Shown: positions 42,425 to 51,284 of the stretch, piece by piece
How the letters are laid out: each line of letters opens with the position of its first letter
Position numbering within the stretch: position 1 is the stretch's first letter
DNA from: Brevundimonas sp.
GTDB taxonomy: Bacteria > Pseudomonadota > Alphaproteobacteria > Caulobacterales > Caulobacteraceae
Direction: 5' to 3'
NCBI RefSeq assembly: GCF_029945885.1
Contig: NZ_JAQSDK010000028.1
Span: 112,204 to 176,203, forward strand
DNA: 64,000 bases
Translations under genes and position numbers: made by a program
Notes under the pieces: generated by a model
Seen by the model: only the letters and a program-made list of their open reading frames with translations
Database searches by the model: none
What the model was told of the DNA's origin: nothing

Positions 42425-42547
42425 TCACTCATCAAGACCGACCGAGGGATAGGCCCTTTGACGTCGGGGCAACCTGTCCGGATCCACCTGATCCGGACGA
42501 AGGTGCCAACTCCTGCGGGGCTTTTCGGAGCCACGAGAGATGAGTGA
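42425..42547 (+). ncRNA. SAM-I (S-box) riboswitch upstream of metY
   Basis: S-adenosylmethionine-sensing leader. P1 is a perfect 9-bp pairing TCACTCATC (42425-42433) with GATGAGTGA (42539-42547). Core motifs follow the S-box order: GAGGGATAGGCCCTTTGA, then GGGGCAACC, a P3 hairpin TCCGGAT/ATCCGGA, AAGGTGCCAACTCCTGC and P4. Downstream, AGGTCCC (42548-42554) can pair with GGGACCT (42613-42619) next to the start codon, suggesting control of translation initiation when SAM is bound. Confidence 0.9.
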
Positions 42548-42628
42548 AGGTCCCCGGCCCCATCAGGGCTGTGTCTTCACGGGTTTTCTCAGCCGTTCGG
42601 GTCGCGATGAGCGGGACCTGTGACGACC

Positions 42629-43918
42629 ATGACCACCACCGCACCTGCACGTTTTGAAACCCTGGCCCTGCATGCCGGCTATGCGCCGGACCCGACCACC
42701 CGGGCGGTCGCCGTGCCCATCTACCAGACCACCAGCTACGCCTTCGACGACACCCAGCACGGGGCCGACCTGTTCGACCTCAAGGTGGCGGGCAACATCT
42801 ACACCCGCATCATGAACCCGACCTCGGACGTGCTGGAGCAACGTCTGGCGGCGCTCGAGGGCGGGGTCGCGGCCCTGACGGTGGCCTCGGGCATGGCGGC
42901 CATCACCTATGCGATCCTGACCATCGCCGAGGCCGGCGACAATATCATCGCCACCGGGGCCCTGTACGGCGGCACCTACAACCTGTTCGCCCACACCCTG
43001 CCCCAGTACGGCATCGAGGTGCGCTTCATCGACGCCGACGATTTCGCGGCGGTGGCGGCCAACACCGATGCCCGGACCAAGGCGGTCTTCTGCGAGTCGA
43101 TCGGCAATCCGCTGGGCAATGTCGTGGACTTCGCCGCCCTGGCCGGGGCCGCCCATGCCCAGGGCCTGCCGCTGATCGTCGACAACACCGTGCCGACGCC
43201 CTACCTGACCCGCCCCATCGAACACGGGGCCGACATCGTCGTCCACGCCCTGACCAAATACATCGGCGGCCACGGCACCAGTATCGGCGGGGCCATCGTC
43301 GATGGCGGCACCTTCCCCTGGGCCGAGCACAGGGCACGCTTCCGTCGCCTGAACGAACCGGAAGTCGCCTATCACGGCGTCGTCTATACCGAGGCCTTCG
43401 GTCCCGCCGCCTTCATCGGCCGGGCGCGGACGGTCCTGCTCAGGAACACCGGCGCGGCCATCTCGCCGTTCAACAGCTTCCTGATCCTGCAGGGGCTGGA
43501 GACCCTGGGACTGCGCATGGATCGCCACGTCGAGAACGCCACCGCCGTCGCCAAATGGCTGAAGGCCCACCCGAAGGTCGACTGGGTCAACTATGCCGGA
43601 CTGGCCGACCACCCCGGCCACGCCCTGGTGCAGAAATATTTCGGCGGCAAGGCCTCGGGCCTGCTGACCTTCGGCGTCAGGGGCGGGCGCGAGGCCGGGG
43701 CGCGGTTCCAGGACGCGGTCAAGCTGTTCACCCGGCTGGTCAACATCGGCGACGCCAAGTCGCTGGTCTGCCATCCGGCCTCGACCACCCACCGCCAGCT
43801 GTCGCCGGACGAGCTGAAGAAGGCCGGCGTGACCGACGACACGGTGCGCCTGTCGGTCGGGATCGAACATATCGACGACCTGATCGCCGATCTGGATCAG
43901 GCCCTGGCCGCGGTCTGA
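42629..43918 (+). CDS. metY: O-acetylhomoserine sulfhydrylase
   Basis: PLP enzyme of the Cys/Met-metabolism family (429 aa) that makes homocysteine from O-acetylhomoserine and sulfide, the direct-sulfhydrylation route to methionine. The N-terminal FETLALHAGYAPDPTTRAVA and YQTTSYAF are typical; the PLP lysine lies in VHALTKYIGGHGTSIGG. GTG 42620 is an in-frame alternative start. A SAM-I riboswitch lies directly upstream, so high SAM should lower expression, which supports the methionine role. Confidence 0.95.
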   Translation: MTTTAPARFETLALHAGYAPDPTTRAVAVPIYQTTSYAFDDTQHGADLFDLKVAGNIYTRIMNPTSDVLEQRLAALEGGVAALTVASGMAAITYAILTIAEAGDNIIATGALYGGTYNLFAHTLPQYGIEVRFIDADDFAAVAANTDARTKAVFCESIGNPLGNVVDFAALAGAAHAQGLPLIVDNTVPTPYLTRPIEHGADIVVHALTKYIGGHGTSIGGAIVDGGTFPWAEHRARFRRLNEPEVAYHGVVYTEAFGPAAFIGRARTVLLRNTGAAISPFNSFLILQGLETLGLRMDRHVENATAVAKWLKAHPKVDWVNYAGLADHPGHALVQKYFGGKASGLLTFGVRGGREAGARFQDAVKLFTRLVNIGDAKSLVCHPASTTHRQLSPDELKKAGVTDDTVRLSVGIEHIDDLIADLDQALAAV

Positions 43919-43930
43919 GGCCTGGACCGG

Positions 43931-43965
43931 GGACCAGCCGGCGGATCAGCCACACCGGCTGGTCC
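43931..43965. terminator. bidirectional hairpin between metY and RidA gene
   Basis: Perfect 11-bp inverted repeat GGACCAGCCGG/CCGGCTGGTCC with a 13-base loop, placed in the 67-base gap between two convergent genes. Strong enough to act in both directions although U tracts are lacking. Confidence 0.6.
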
Positions 43966-43985
43966 GCAGGCCGCGCGGTGCCCCC

Positions 43986-44375
43986 TCAGGCCGCCGCGAC
44001 CGCCTCGATCTCGACCATCCAGCCCGCCTCGAACAGGCCGGTAACGATCACCGTCAGGGCCGGCTGACGCCCGTCCAGCCATTTCAGACGCACCGCGCGG
44101 TTCTCCAGCGCATGGCGGCGGTCGGCCAGGAAGGTGGTGACCTTGACCAGATTGTCCATCGTCATGCCCGCCGCGGTCAGCTGGGTCTCGACATTGGCCC
44201 AGACCTGATCGCACTGGCCGCGGAAATCCGCCGCCAGCCTGCCGTCCGGCGCAACCGGGATCTGTCCGGACAGGAACAGCCAGCGGGTCGCCCCGCTCAC
44301 CTCGACCGCCTGCGGATACGATCCCTCGACCGGCGGCGAGCCGTCGCCGGTCAGGGCGCGCAGGCTCAGGCTCAC
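43986..44375 (-). CDS. RidA family protein
   Basis: A 129-aa YjgF/RidA-fold protein. Family features are FLSGQIPVAPDG, QCDQVWANVETQLTAAGMT, VKVTTFLADR and the C-terminal LFEAGWMVEIEAVAA. The conserved Arg that binds the substrate carboxylate in true enamine deaminases is not obvious here (GLFEAGWMVEIE instead of R-x-x-VE), so it may belong to another subgroup. GTG 44375 overlaps the upstream peptidase stop (GTGA), implying coupled translation. Confidence 0.8.
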   Translation of the reverse strand: MSLSLRALTGDGSPPVEGSYPQAVEVSGATRWLFLSGQIPVAPDGRLAADFRGQCDQVWANVETQLTAAGMTMDNLVKVTTFLADRRHALENRAVRLKWLDGRQPALTVIVTGLFEAGWMVEIEAVAAA

Positions 44376-45991
44376 TGACGGGCCGCCGCGCTTTCGGCGC
44401 GAATGGCCCCAAACTCGGAGTCGGGCTTCCAGCCGGGCCAGTCCTCGCTGTTCGCGAGATCCAGACCCAGATGGTACAGCAGGGTCAGGTTCTCGACCGC
44501 CGAGGTCAGGTCCCAGTCCGCCGACCATTCGTCCGAGGCCCGGTGATAGTCGGCACCGAATTTGGCCTTCCACGCGGCCTCGCCCGCCTCACGTCCGCCC
44601 TCGACCCAGTCCCAGCCGTGCCAGGGCATGATCGCCGGCACGCCCATGCGCGCGAACGGGAAATGGTCCGACCGGTAATAGAAATTCTGCTCCGGCATAT
44701 GGTCGTCGCTGACATAGCGCCCTTCGGCCGCGGCCAGCAGCTCCAGCCGGTCCTCCAGCTCGTTCTGCCCCTTGCCGAAGATCGGCACGTCCCGGGTCGA
44801 CCCGCTCAGCGGCAGCATGTCGATATTGATGTCCGCCACCGTCGTCGCCAGCGGCCAGACCGGATCGGCGGCATAGGCATAGGCCCCCAGCAGCCCCATC
44901 TCCTCGGCCGCCATATGGGCGAAGACGATCGAGCGCTTCGGCCGTGGCGCGGCGCTCAGCTGACGCGCCATCTCCAGCACGCCGATGGTGCCCGAGGCAT
45001 TGTCCCAGGCCCCGTTCCAGATCTGATCGCCGGTGACGCCCGGGTGCTGGTCCGCCCCGCCGACATGATCCCAGTGGGCCGAATAGACGATGGTTTCGTC
45101 CGGGTGCTCGGTACCGGGAATCCGGGCCAGCAGATTGTGCGTCACCAGGGTGTCGATGGTCTCGGCGACGTCGATCGACAGGGTCACGCCCTGCAGGGAC
45201 ACGGCCTTGAAAGCCCCGCCGGTAACCTCGAGCGCCCCGATGTCGACGCCCGCCGCCGCGCCCCAGGCCGCTGCCGTCTCCGGCAGGGTCGTGGCGGAGA
45301 ACTCCAGGTCCGCCGCGCCCGGCGTCGCGGTGCGTTTGCGGGCACTGCCGCGCAGGGTGCGCTGCCAGGCCTGTGAGTTCACATCCCCCTGGGCCAGGGT
45401 GACCACACCCACGGCCCCGCGCCGGAAGGCCTCGTCCGCCTTGTATTCGTCGGACTGATAGTTGGTGGCATACGCCCCGTTGAACAGGGCCCCCTCGGGC
45501 TCGCCGGCGATGACAATGACGACCTTGCCGCGCACATCCGCATTGCCATAGTCGTCCCACTGACGTTCGGGCGCGAAAATCCCGTAGCCGACGAACATCA
45601 GGCCCGCCTCCCGGATCACGGCCCGGCCGTCATTGGTGTCCGCGCGCAGGATGATGTCGGTGCCCGGCGTCAGGACGTGGGACTGACCGTCCGGACCGGT
45701 CCAGCTGGCCGAGGCCCCGGCGACGGGCGTGTAGCGCTTCAGCTCGATGTGCTGCAGCCACTGGCCGTCCGGTCCCCCGGGCTCCATCCCCATGGCCTCA
45801 TACTGGGCCTGCAGCCACGACAGAACCATCCGCTCACCCTCGGTGCCCGGATAGCGGCCCTGGTAGGCGTCGGCGCTGATGGTGCGGATACCCTCGCTGA
45901 GCGTGGCCGCGGAAAAGTCCTGGGCCAGCCCGGGAGTGGCGGCGACCAGCAAGGCGAGGGCGGCGACGCCTCCCAACATCCGACGAAACAT
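44372..45991 (-). CDS. exported M28-family metallopeptidase (copy B)
   Basis: Zinc aminopeptidase-like enzyme (539 aa) with a signal peptide ending near ATPGLAQ. A protease-associated domain interrupts the catalytic domain. Zinc ligands are seen in YSAHWDHVGG, NGAWDNASGT, AEEMGLLGAY, ININID-type NIDMLPLSG and YHRASDEW. ATG 45991 has GGAG 6 bases upstream; ATG 46003 is an alternative. It is paralogous to the next upstream gene, sharing LGLLGAYAYA/WPLATTV-type blocks. RidA gene follows in the same operon. Confidence 0.88.
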   Translation of the reverse strand: MFRRMLGGVAALALLVAATPGLAQDFSAATLSEGIRTISADAYQGRYPGTEGERMVLSWLQAQYEAMGMEPGGPDGQWLQHIELKRYTPVAGASASWTGPDGQSHVLTPGTDIILRADTNDGRAVIREAGLMFVGYGIFAPERQWDDYGNADVRGKVVIVIAGEPEGALFNGAYATNYQSDEYKADEAFRRGAVGVVTLAQGDVNSQAWQRTLRGSARKRTATPGAADLEFSATTLPETAAAWGAAAGVDIGALEVTGGAFKAVSLQGVTLSIDVAETIDTLVTHNLLARIPGTEHPDETIVYSAHWDHVGGADQHPGVTGDQIWNGAWDNASGTIGVLEMARQLSAAPRPKRSIVFAHMAAEEMGLLGAYAYAADPVWPLATTVADINIDMLPLSGSTRDVPIFGKGQNELEDRLELLAAAEGRYVSDDHMPEQNFYYRSDHFPFARMGVPAIMPWHGWDWVEGGREAGEAAWKAKFGADYHRASDEWSADWDLTSAVENLTLLYHLGLDLANSEDWPGWKPDSEFGAIRAESAAARQ

Positions 45992-46090
45992 GCAGAACTC
46001 CATCCCCGACGGCCATGCCGGCCCGGGTCATATCTTGACGGCAGCCTCTAGCGACCGCCCGTTAAGTTTTGGTCATCCGGGGCAAAGACT

Positions 46091-47752
46091 TCAGCGGCGG
46101 GCGGACGCGCTCGCGGCCCGGGCCGGTCCGAACTCGGATCCGGGCTTCCACGCCGGCCAGTCCCGGCTGTTGGCGAGGGCGCGACCGGCCTCGTACATGA
46201 CCTCGAGGTCCTCGATCTGACCGCGCAGGTCCCAGTCCGCCGACCATTCATCATCGGCCTGGTGATAGCGGCGCGCGCCATAGTCATCGCGGGCGGTGTT
46301 GCGGGCCTCGAACGGCGCATCACGGAACGCGCCACTGCCGTGCGAATAGGCCATCGGCACGCCGCGCTTGGCCAGGGGGAAGTGATCGGAACGGAAATAG
46401 GACCCCGCGGCCGGATTGGTGTCCGGCGCGACCGTCCGTCCCTGGGCCACGGCCAGCGCGCCCAGCCGTTCGTCCAGATCCGACTGGCCATAGCCGATGA
46501 TGCCCAGTGCGCTGACGCGACCGTAGACATTCATCGCATCCATGTTGAAGCCGGCCACCGTCGTCGCCAGCGGCCAGACCGGATTGGCGGCATAGAATTC
46601 CGAGCCCAGCAGACCGCTCTCCTCGGCGGTGAAGCTGATCATCACGATCGAGCGTTCGGGACGGGGACCCGCGCCCCACAACCGCGCCATTTCCAGCAGA
46701 CCGGCGGTACCGGTCGCATTATCGACAGCCCCGTTGAAGATGGCGTCGCCGTTGGCGTCGGGCGTGCCCACACCGATATGGTCCCAGTGGCCGGTGAAGA
46801 GGATGGTCTCGTCCGGATGGGTCGTGCCCGGCAGCCGGGCGATGACATTGCGGGTGGTGACGCGACTGGTCGCCACGTCAAAGCTGCCGTTGAAGCGCGC
46901 GCCGGTCAGCACCACCGGCTGGAAGTCGCGACGACGGGCCTGGGCCTTCAGGGTCTCGAAATCCAGCCCCGCGCGCCGGAACAGGTCCACCGCCACATCC
47001 CGCTGCACCCAGGCCTCCATCCCCGTGCGTTCCGCAGCCGCATTGGCGCGGACGATGTCGAACTGCGGGCCGGACCAGCTGTTCTGCACCGTAGTCCAGC
47101 CATAGGAGGCGGGGGCCGTCTCGTGCACGATGATCAGCCCGGCGGCCCCCTGACGGGCGGCCTCCTCGTATTTGTAGGTCCAGCGGCCGTAATAGGTCAT
47201 GGCCCGGCCGTTGAAGGTGTTCAGCGCCGGCTCCTCGAAATCGGCGTCATTGACCAGGGCGACCAGCACCTTGCCGCGCAGGTCCATGCCCTTGAAGTCG
47301 TCCCAGTCCCGCTCAGGGGCCGAGATGCCGTAGCCGACGAACACCAGCGGCGCATCGGCGATGGCCACATGGTCGCCCGGCAGGCGGGTGGAGATGGTGA
47401 TCTGCTGGCCCTGGTTCAGGGCGATCGTCTCGCCGCCAACCTTGAAGTCGGCATGGATGTTGGAGGCGGTGAAGCGGTTCAGCGACACGTCCTGGGTCCA
47501 GGCCCCGCCCGGTCCGCCCGGCACGAAACCTGCCGCCGCATATTGTTCGCTCAGATAGCGGACCACCATGTCTTCGGCCGGGGTGGCGATGCCGCGCCCC
47601 ATGAAGCTGTCGTCGGACAGGATCCGGACATGCTCCGACAGCCGGGCGGCGTCGAAGGCCGCGGGGGCAGGACCGGTGGGGGCGGCGACGGTGGCGCAGG
47701 CGGCCAGAACGGCCCCCGCGGCAAGAACGGCGACAGACGTAGCAAGGCGCAT
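46091..47752 (-). CDS. exported M28-family metallopeptidase (copy A)
   Basis: Second M28 peptidase (553 aa), probably a periplasmic lipoprotein because AGAVLAAC lies near residue 19. The metal set is intact: FTGHWDHIGV, NGAVDNATGT, TAEESGLLGSE, FNMDAMNVYG and RRYHQADDEW. A PA domain sits between residues about 150 and 300. The gene lies 99 bases upstream of copy B with the same orientation, so they arose by tandem duplication and have since diverged strongly. Likely role is peptide breakdown in the periplasm. Confidence 0.9.
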   Translation of the reverse strand: MRLATSVAVLAAGAVLAACATVAAPTGPAPAAFDAARLSEHVRILSDDSFMGRGIATPAEDMVVRYLSEQYAAAGFVPGGPGGAWTQDVSLNRFTASNIHADFKVGGETIALNQGQQITISTRLPGDHVAIADAPLVFVGYGISAPERDWDDFKGMDLRGKVLVALVNDADFEEPALNTFNGRAMTYYGRWTYKYEEAARQGAAGLIIVHETAPASYGWTTVQNSWSGPQFDIVRANAAAERTGMEAWVQRDVAVDLFRRAGLDFETLKAQARRRDFQPVVLTGARFNGSFDVATSRVTTRNVIARLPGTTHPDETILFTGHWDHIGVGTPDANGDAIFNGAVDNATGTAGLLEMARLWGAGPRPERSIVMISFTAEESGLLGSEFYAANPVWPLATTVAGFNMDAMNVYGRVSALGIIGYGQSDLDERLGALAVAQGRTVAPDTNPAAGSYFRSDHFPLAKRGVPMAYSHGSGAFRDAPFEARNTARDDYGARRYHQADDEWSADWDLRGQIEDLEVMYEAGRALANSRDWPAWKPGSEFGPARAASASARR

Positions 47753-47832
47753 GAACGGAGACCCTCAGCCTTTGAACAGAGTGCGGACCCTAGGGCACCG
47801 TCCGGGGGCTGTCGATGCGACGAAGCGGGCAC

Positions 47833-47863
47833 GAAAAACCCGCCGGCGCGAACGCCGGCGGGT
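47833..47863 (-). terminator. intrinsic terminator of the petABC operon
   Basis: Minus-strand stem ACCCGCCGGCG/CGCCGGCGGGT with a 4-base loop (GCGT-type turn) followed by a run of five U residues. It lies about 30 bases after the cytochrome c1 stop codon; a textbook Rho-independent terminator. Confidence 0.85.
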
Positions 47864-47893
47864 CATGTCGTCCGCAGCCGGAACGGTCGGTGG

Positions 47894-48769
47894 CTAGTGG
47901 GCCACGCCCTTCCAGATCCGGCGGTAGCTCAGATAGGTCAGACCGGCGAACAGGAACAGGAAGATCATCACGCCGAAACCGGCCTGTTTCCGCTCGGTCG
48001 CCCGCGGGTCCGAGGCCCAGGCGATGAAGGCACTGACGTCCTTGGCATACTGGTCCACGGTCTGGGCGGTACCGTCGTCATAGGTCACCTGACCGTCGGC
48101 CAGCGGCGGCGGCATGGCGATGAAACCCCCGGCCGGCGCATGGCCCTCGCCCGTCCAGAACGGAGTCATGTCACCCGTCATATAGGGGTTGTAGTACTGG
48201 CCCGGACGGATCTGCAGGCCGGCCGGAGCCGCCTGATAGCCGGACAGCAGCGAATACATGTAGTTCGCGCCGTCGTGACGGGCCTTGGCCATCACCGACA
48301 GGTCGGGCGGAGCCGCGCCGCCGTTGCCCGCGGCCGCGGCCGTGGCGTTCGGATAGGGCGACGGGAACCGGTCGGCCGGGGTGGCGTCGCGCATGATCGC
48401 CTCGCCGGTCTCCGTATCGATGTCCGGAACCTGGACTTCGGCCGCCAGCGCCTTGACGAAGCGGTTCTCGGCCGGGTTGGCTGCGTGCGAATCGTAGAAC
48501 GGACCGCCCGCTTCACCCAGATTGCGGAAATGCATCAGGTCCATGCTGTGGCAGGCGGCGCAGACCTCGCGATAGACCTTGTAGCCGCGCTGCAGCTGGC
48601 CCTGATCGAAGGTGCCGAACGGCCCCTCGAAACTGAACCCGGCCGAGCGCGGATGCTTGGCCCCGCCCGCGGCCAGGGCCGGGGCGGCGACGGCCGTCAT
48701 GCCGAGGACAGCGACGAGGGTGATCAGGGTCTTGCGCATGGTGAAGGCGTTCTTCTTGAGGATCGTCAT
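47894..48769 (-). CDS. petC: cytochrome c1 subunit of the bc1 complex
   Basis: Membrane-anchored c-type cytochrome (291 aa) that passes electrons from the Rieske protein to soluble cytochrome c. The haem site is VCAACHSM near residue 62; the axial Met is probably in YMTGDMTPF. A signal peptide (to APALAAG) and a C-terminal anchor (about 20 residues before GVAH) are present. ATG 48769 (MTILKKNAF) is used; ATG 48739 is an alternative. It is the last gene of petABC, 5 bases after petB. Confidence 0.96.
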   Translation of the reverse strand: MTILKKNAFTMRKTLITLVAVLGMTAVAAPALAAGGAKHPRSAGFSFEGPFGTFDQGQLQRGYKVYREVCAACHSMDLMHFRNLGEAGGPFYDSHAANPAENRFVKALAAEVQVPDIDTETGEAIMRDATPADRFPSPYPNATAAAAGNGGAAPPDLSVMAKARHDGANYMYSLLSGYQAAPAGLQIRPGQYYNPYMTGDMTPFWTGEGHAPAGGFIAMPPPLADGQVTYDDGTAQTVDQYAKDVSAFIAWASDPRATERKQAGFGVMIFLFLFAGLTYLSYRRIWKGVAH

Positions 48770-48774
48770 CGCGC

Positions 48775-50079
48775 TCAGCCTTTCTGCCCGGCGTCGGAAG
48801 CCGGCGGCAGCACCGGCTCCGAGATCGACAGCGGGATCGACAGCGGCGTCTCCTTCAGGCCCACCAGAGGCATGATGATCAGGAAGAAGGCGAAGTAATA
48901 GGCGGTCAGCAGGCGGGCCAGCCACAGGAAGCTGTTCAGCTGACCATCGCCGACGGTGAAGCTGGGCATGCCCGGGATCACCTCGGCGTCCGGCAGCTTG
49001 CCACCGCACCAGCCCAGCAGGACACCGACCACCAGGAAGATCAGGAAGAAGATCTTCATGGTCGGCCGGTAGCGCATCGAACGGACCTTGGACGTATCCA
49101 GCCACGGCAGGATGAACAGCACGCCGATCGCGCCGAACATCGCCACCACGCCGCCGAACTTGTCCGGGATCGCCCGCAGGATCGCGTAGAAGGGCAGCAT
49201 GTACCACTCGGGCACGATATGCGCCGGGGTCTGCAGGGCATTGGCCGGGATATAGTTGTCGGCGTGACCCAGGGCGTTAGGCATGAAGAAGACGAACAGG
49301 GCGAACAGTATCAGGAACAGGATGATGGCGAAGCCGTCCTTGACCGTGAAATACGGGTGGAACGGCAGGGTGTCCTTGGCCTGGCGATCCTTGGGGATCA
49401 GGATCCCGACCGGATTGTTCTGACCCGCGACGTGCAGGGCCCACAGGTGCAGCACGACCACGCCCGCGATCACGAACGGCAGCAGATAGTGCAGCGAGAA
49501 GAAGCGGTTCAGCGTCGCATTGTCGATGGCCGGACCACCGCGCAGCCAGATCAGGACGGGCTCACCGATCAGCGGGATGGCCCCGATCAGGTTGGTGATG
49601 ACCTCGGCCCCCCAGAAGGACATCTGGCCCCAGGGCAGGACGTAGCCGAGGAAGGCCGTGGCGATCATCAGGAAGAAGATCACGCAGCCCAGGATCCAGA
49701 TCATCTCGCGCGGGGCCTTGTACGACCCGTAATAGAGTCCGCGCAGCATGTGCAGATAGACCGCGATGAAGAACATCGAGGCCCCGTTGGCGTGGACGGA
49801 TCGAATGAGCCAGCCACCGTTGACGTCCCGCATGATCCGCTCGACCGAGGCGAAGGCCAGGTCGACGTTCGGCACATAGTGCATGGCCAGGACGATACCG
49901 GTGGCGATCTGGATCACCAGGCACAGGGCCAGAATGCCGCCAAAGGTCCACCAGTAGGTCAGGTTCCTGGGGGTCGGCAGCGACATGTAGTCGGCACCGA
50001 AGCGGATGATCGGCAGACGCGTGTCGAGCCATTTCTCGACGCCGGTCTTGGGGACGTAGGTGGATTCGTGGTCGCTCAT
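48775..50079 (-). CDS. petB: cytochrome b subunit of the bc1 complex
   Basis: Eight-helix integral membrane protein (434 aa) carrying two b haems and both quinone sites. Characteristic segments include the QN/QP-region [35 protein letters not shown], and [13 protein letters not shown]. The Rieske protein precedes and cytochrome c1 follows, giving the complete three-subunit complex in one operon. Length is normal for the alphaproteobacterial, mitochondrial-like form. Confidence 0.97.
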   Translation of the reverse strand: MSDHESTYVPKTGVEKWLDTRLPIIRFGADYMSLPTPRNLTYWWTFGGILALCLVIQIATGIVLAMHYVPNVDLAFASVERIMRDVNGGWLIRSVHANGASMFFIAVYLHMLRGLYYGSYKAPREMIWILGCVIFFLMIATAFLGYVLPWGQMSFWGAEVITNLIGAIPLIGEPVLIWLRGGPAIDNATLNRFFSLHYLLPFVIAGVVVLHLWALHVAGQNNPVGILIPKDRQAKDTLPFHPYFTVKDGFAIILFLILFALFVFFMPNALGHADNYIPANALQTPAHIVPEWYMLPFYAILRAIPDKFGGVVAMFGAIGVLFILPWLDTSKVRSMRYRPTMKIFFLIFLVVGVLLGWCGGKLPDAEVIPGMPSFTVGDGQLNSFLWLARLLTAYYFAFFLIIMPLVGLKETPLSIPLSISEPVLPPASDAGQKG

Positions 50080-50090
50080 TGGGCTCGCCC

Positions 50091-50630
50091 TCAGCCGATC
50101 TTGATGCGGGTGTCGGAGAGGTAGGCGTACTCCGGCACGACAAGGTTCGTGGGGGCCGGTCCCTTACGGATCCGGCCGGAGGTGTCATAGGTCGAGCCGT
50201 GGCACGGGCAGAACCAGCCGCCGAAATCACCGGCCCCGAAAGTCGGGATACAGCCCAGGTGGGTGCAGGAACCGATCAGGACCAGATACTGGCTGTGACC
50301 GTCCTTGACCCGCGCCGCGTCCGTTTCCGGATCCTTCAGATCCGTCAGCGGCGTCGCGGCCGCTTCCTGGATCTCCTTCGGCGTGCGGTAGCGCACGAAC
50401 ACGGGCTTGCCCTGCCATTTGATGACGACCTGCTGGCCTTCCTGGACCTTGCTCACATCAAATTCGATGGAGGCCAGCGCCAGGGTGTCGGCAGCCGGGT
50501 TCATGGTGTTGATCAGCGGCCAGGCCACCATCACACCCGCACCGACCGCGGCGGCGCCGGCAGCGATATGGATAAAGTCGCGACGGGTGGCTTCACCCTC
50601 GCCGTCGTTGGTCCCGACCGATTCGGTCAC
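50091..50630 (-). CDS. petA: Rieske iron-sulfur subunit of the bc1 complex
   Basis: The [2Fe-2S] protein (179 aa) of ubiquinol-cytochrome c reductase. Cluster ligands are in [10 protein letters not shown] and [10 protein letters not shown]. The N-terminus has a twin-arginine start [11 protein letters not shown] followed by a hydrophobic anchor. The start is GTG 50630 with AGGAG 6 bases upstream. First gene of petABC; it is divergent from trmL and the 195-base gap holds a perfect palindrome at 50730. Confidence 0.97.
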   Translation of the reverse strand: MTESVGTNDGEGEATRRDFIHIAAGAAAVGAGVMVAWPLINTMNPAADTLALASIEFDVSKVQEGQQVVIKWQGKPVFVRYRTPKEIQEAAATPLTDLKDPETDAARVKDGHSQYLVLIGSCTHLGCIPTFGAGDFGGWFCPCHGSTYDTSGRIRKGPAPTNLVVPEYAYLSDTRIKIG

Positions 50631-50729
50631 GTCTTACTCCTCGAACGCCACGCCCGTGCCCGATGGGGACGCCGTTGCCGCAGCACGAAAACCTTAGCCC
50701 ACCCCTGCTGGACAGTGTGCGACCCACGT

Positions 50730-50748
50730 TTGCGGCGCATCGCCGCAA
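50730..50748. promoter_or_regulatory. perfect palindrome in petA-trmL divergent region
   Basis: TTGCGGCG-CAT-CGCCGCAA, an 8-bp perfect inverted repeat with a 3-base centre, about 100 bases from petA and 78 from trmL. Its symmetry and location suit a dimeric regulator, but it does not match the FNR/FixK (TTGAT-N4-ATCAA) box. Confidence 0.35.
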
Positions 50749-50825
50749 GCTGCTCACGCCTCCTGAGAAACGGTCGCATTTCGAGTCGCGACAAGTCCCG
50801 GAGGCGCGCGTATGAGGGCCTTAGA

Positions 50826-51275
50826 ATGCGTCTCGCTCTTTTTCAACCAGCCATTCCTCAGAACGTCGGGGCCTGCATCCGCCTCAGCGCCTGTTTCGGC
50901 GTCGAATTGCACGTGATCGAGCCCGTCGGATTCACCTTCGACGACCGGGCGATGAAGCGCGCCGCCCTCGATTACGGCCCGCTCGGCCACATGATCCGGC
51001 ACAGTGGCTGGGACCGGTTCCAGGCCGACCGGGGGCCCGGACGGCTGGTGCTGTTCACCACCCGCGGCGCGACGCCGCTGAACGATTTCGGCTTCCAGCC
51101 CGACGACACCCTGTTGTTCGGCAGCGAGACCTCGGGCGTGCCCGAACCGGTCCACGCCGCCGCCGACGCCCGGGTGGTGATTCCCCTGCGCCCCGAGGCC
51201 CGCTCCCTCAACCTGTCGGTCAGCGCCGGCATCGGCCTGTTCGAAAGTCTCAGACAGACCGACGGTCTGGTCTGA
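50826..51275 (+). CDS. trmL: tRNA (cytidine(34)-2'-O)-methyltransferase
   Basis: SPOUT-class methyltransferase (149 aa) that 2'-O-methylates the wobble base of leucine tRNAs. Knot motifs are MRLALFQPAIPQNVGACIRL, LLFGSETSGVPE and RSLNLSVSAGIGLFESLRQ. I use ATG 50826, giving the canonical start; the frame upstream is open but not family-like. It stands alone between the bc1 operon and the convergent TlpA-type gene. Confidence 0.93.
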   Translation: MRLALFQPAIPQNVGACIRLSACFGVELHVIEPVGFTFDDRAMKRAALDYGPLGHMIRHSGWDRFQADRGPGRLVLFTTRGATPLNDFGFQPDDTLLFGSETSGVPEPVHAAADARVVIPLRPEARSLNLSVSAGIGLFESLRQTDGLV

Positions 51276-51284
51276 AGGCCTCGG

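Noticed and set aside
39696..42428. Long minus-strand open frame of about 900 codons opposite rplY, pth, the copper chaperone and ychF
   Set aside because: It crosses four clear plus-strand genes and gives a low-information Gly/Asp/Val-rich product; a shadow frame.
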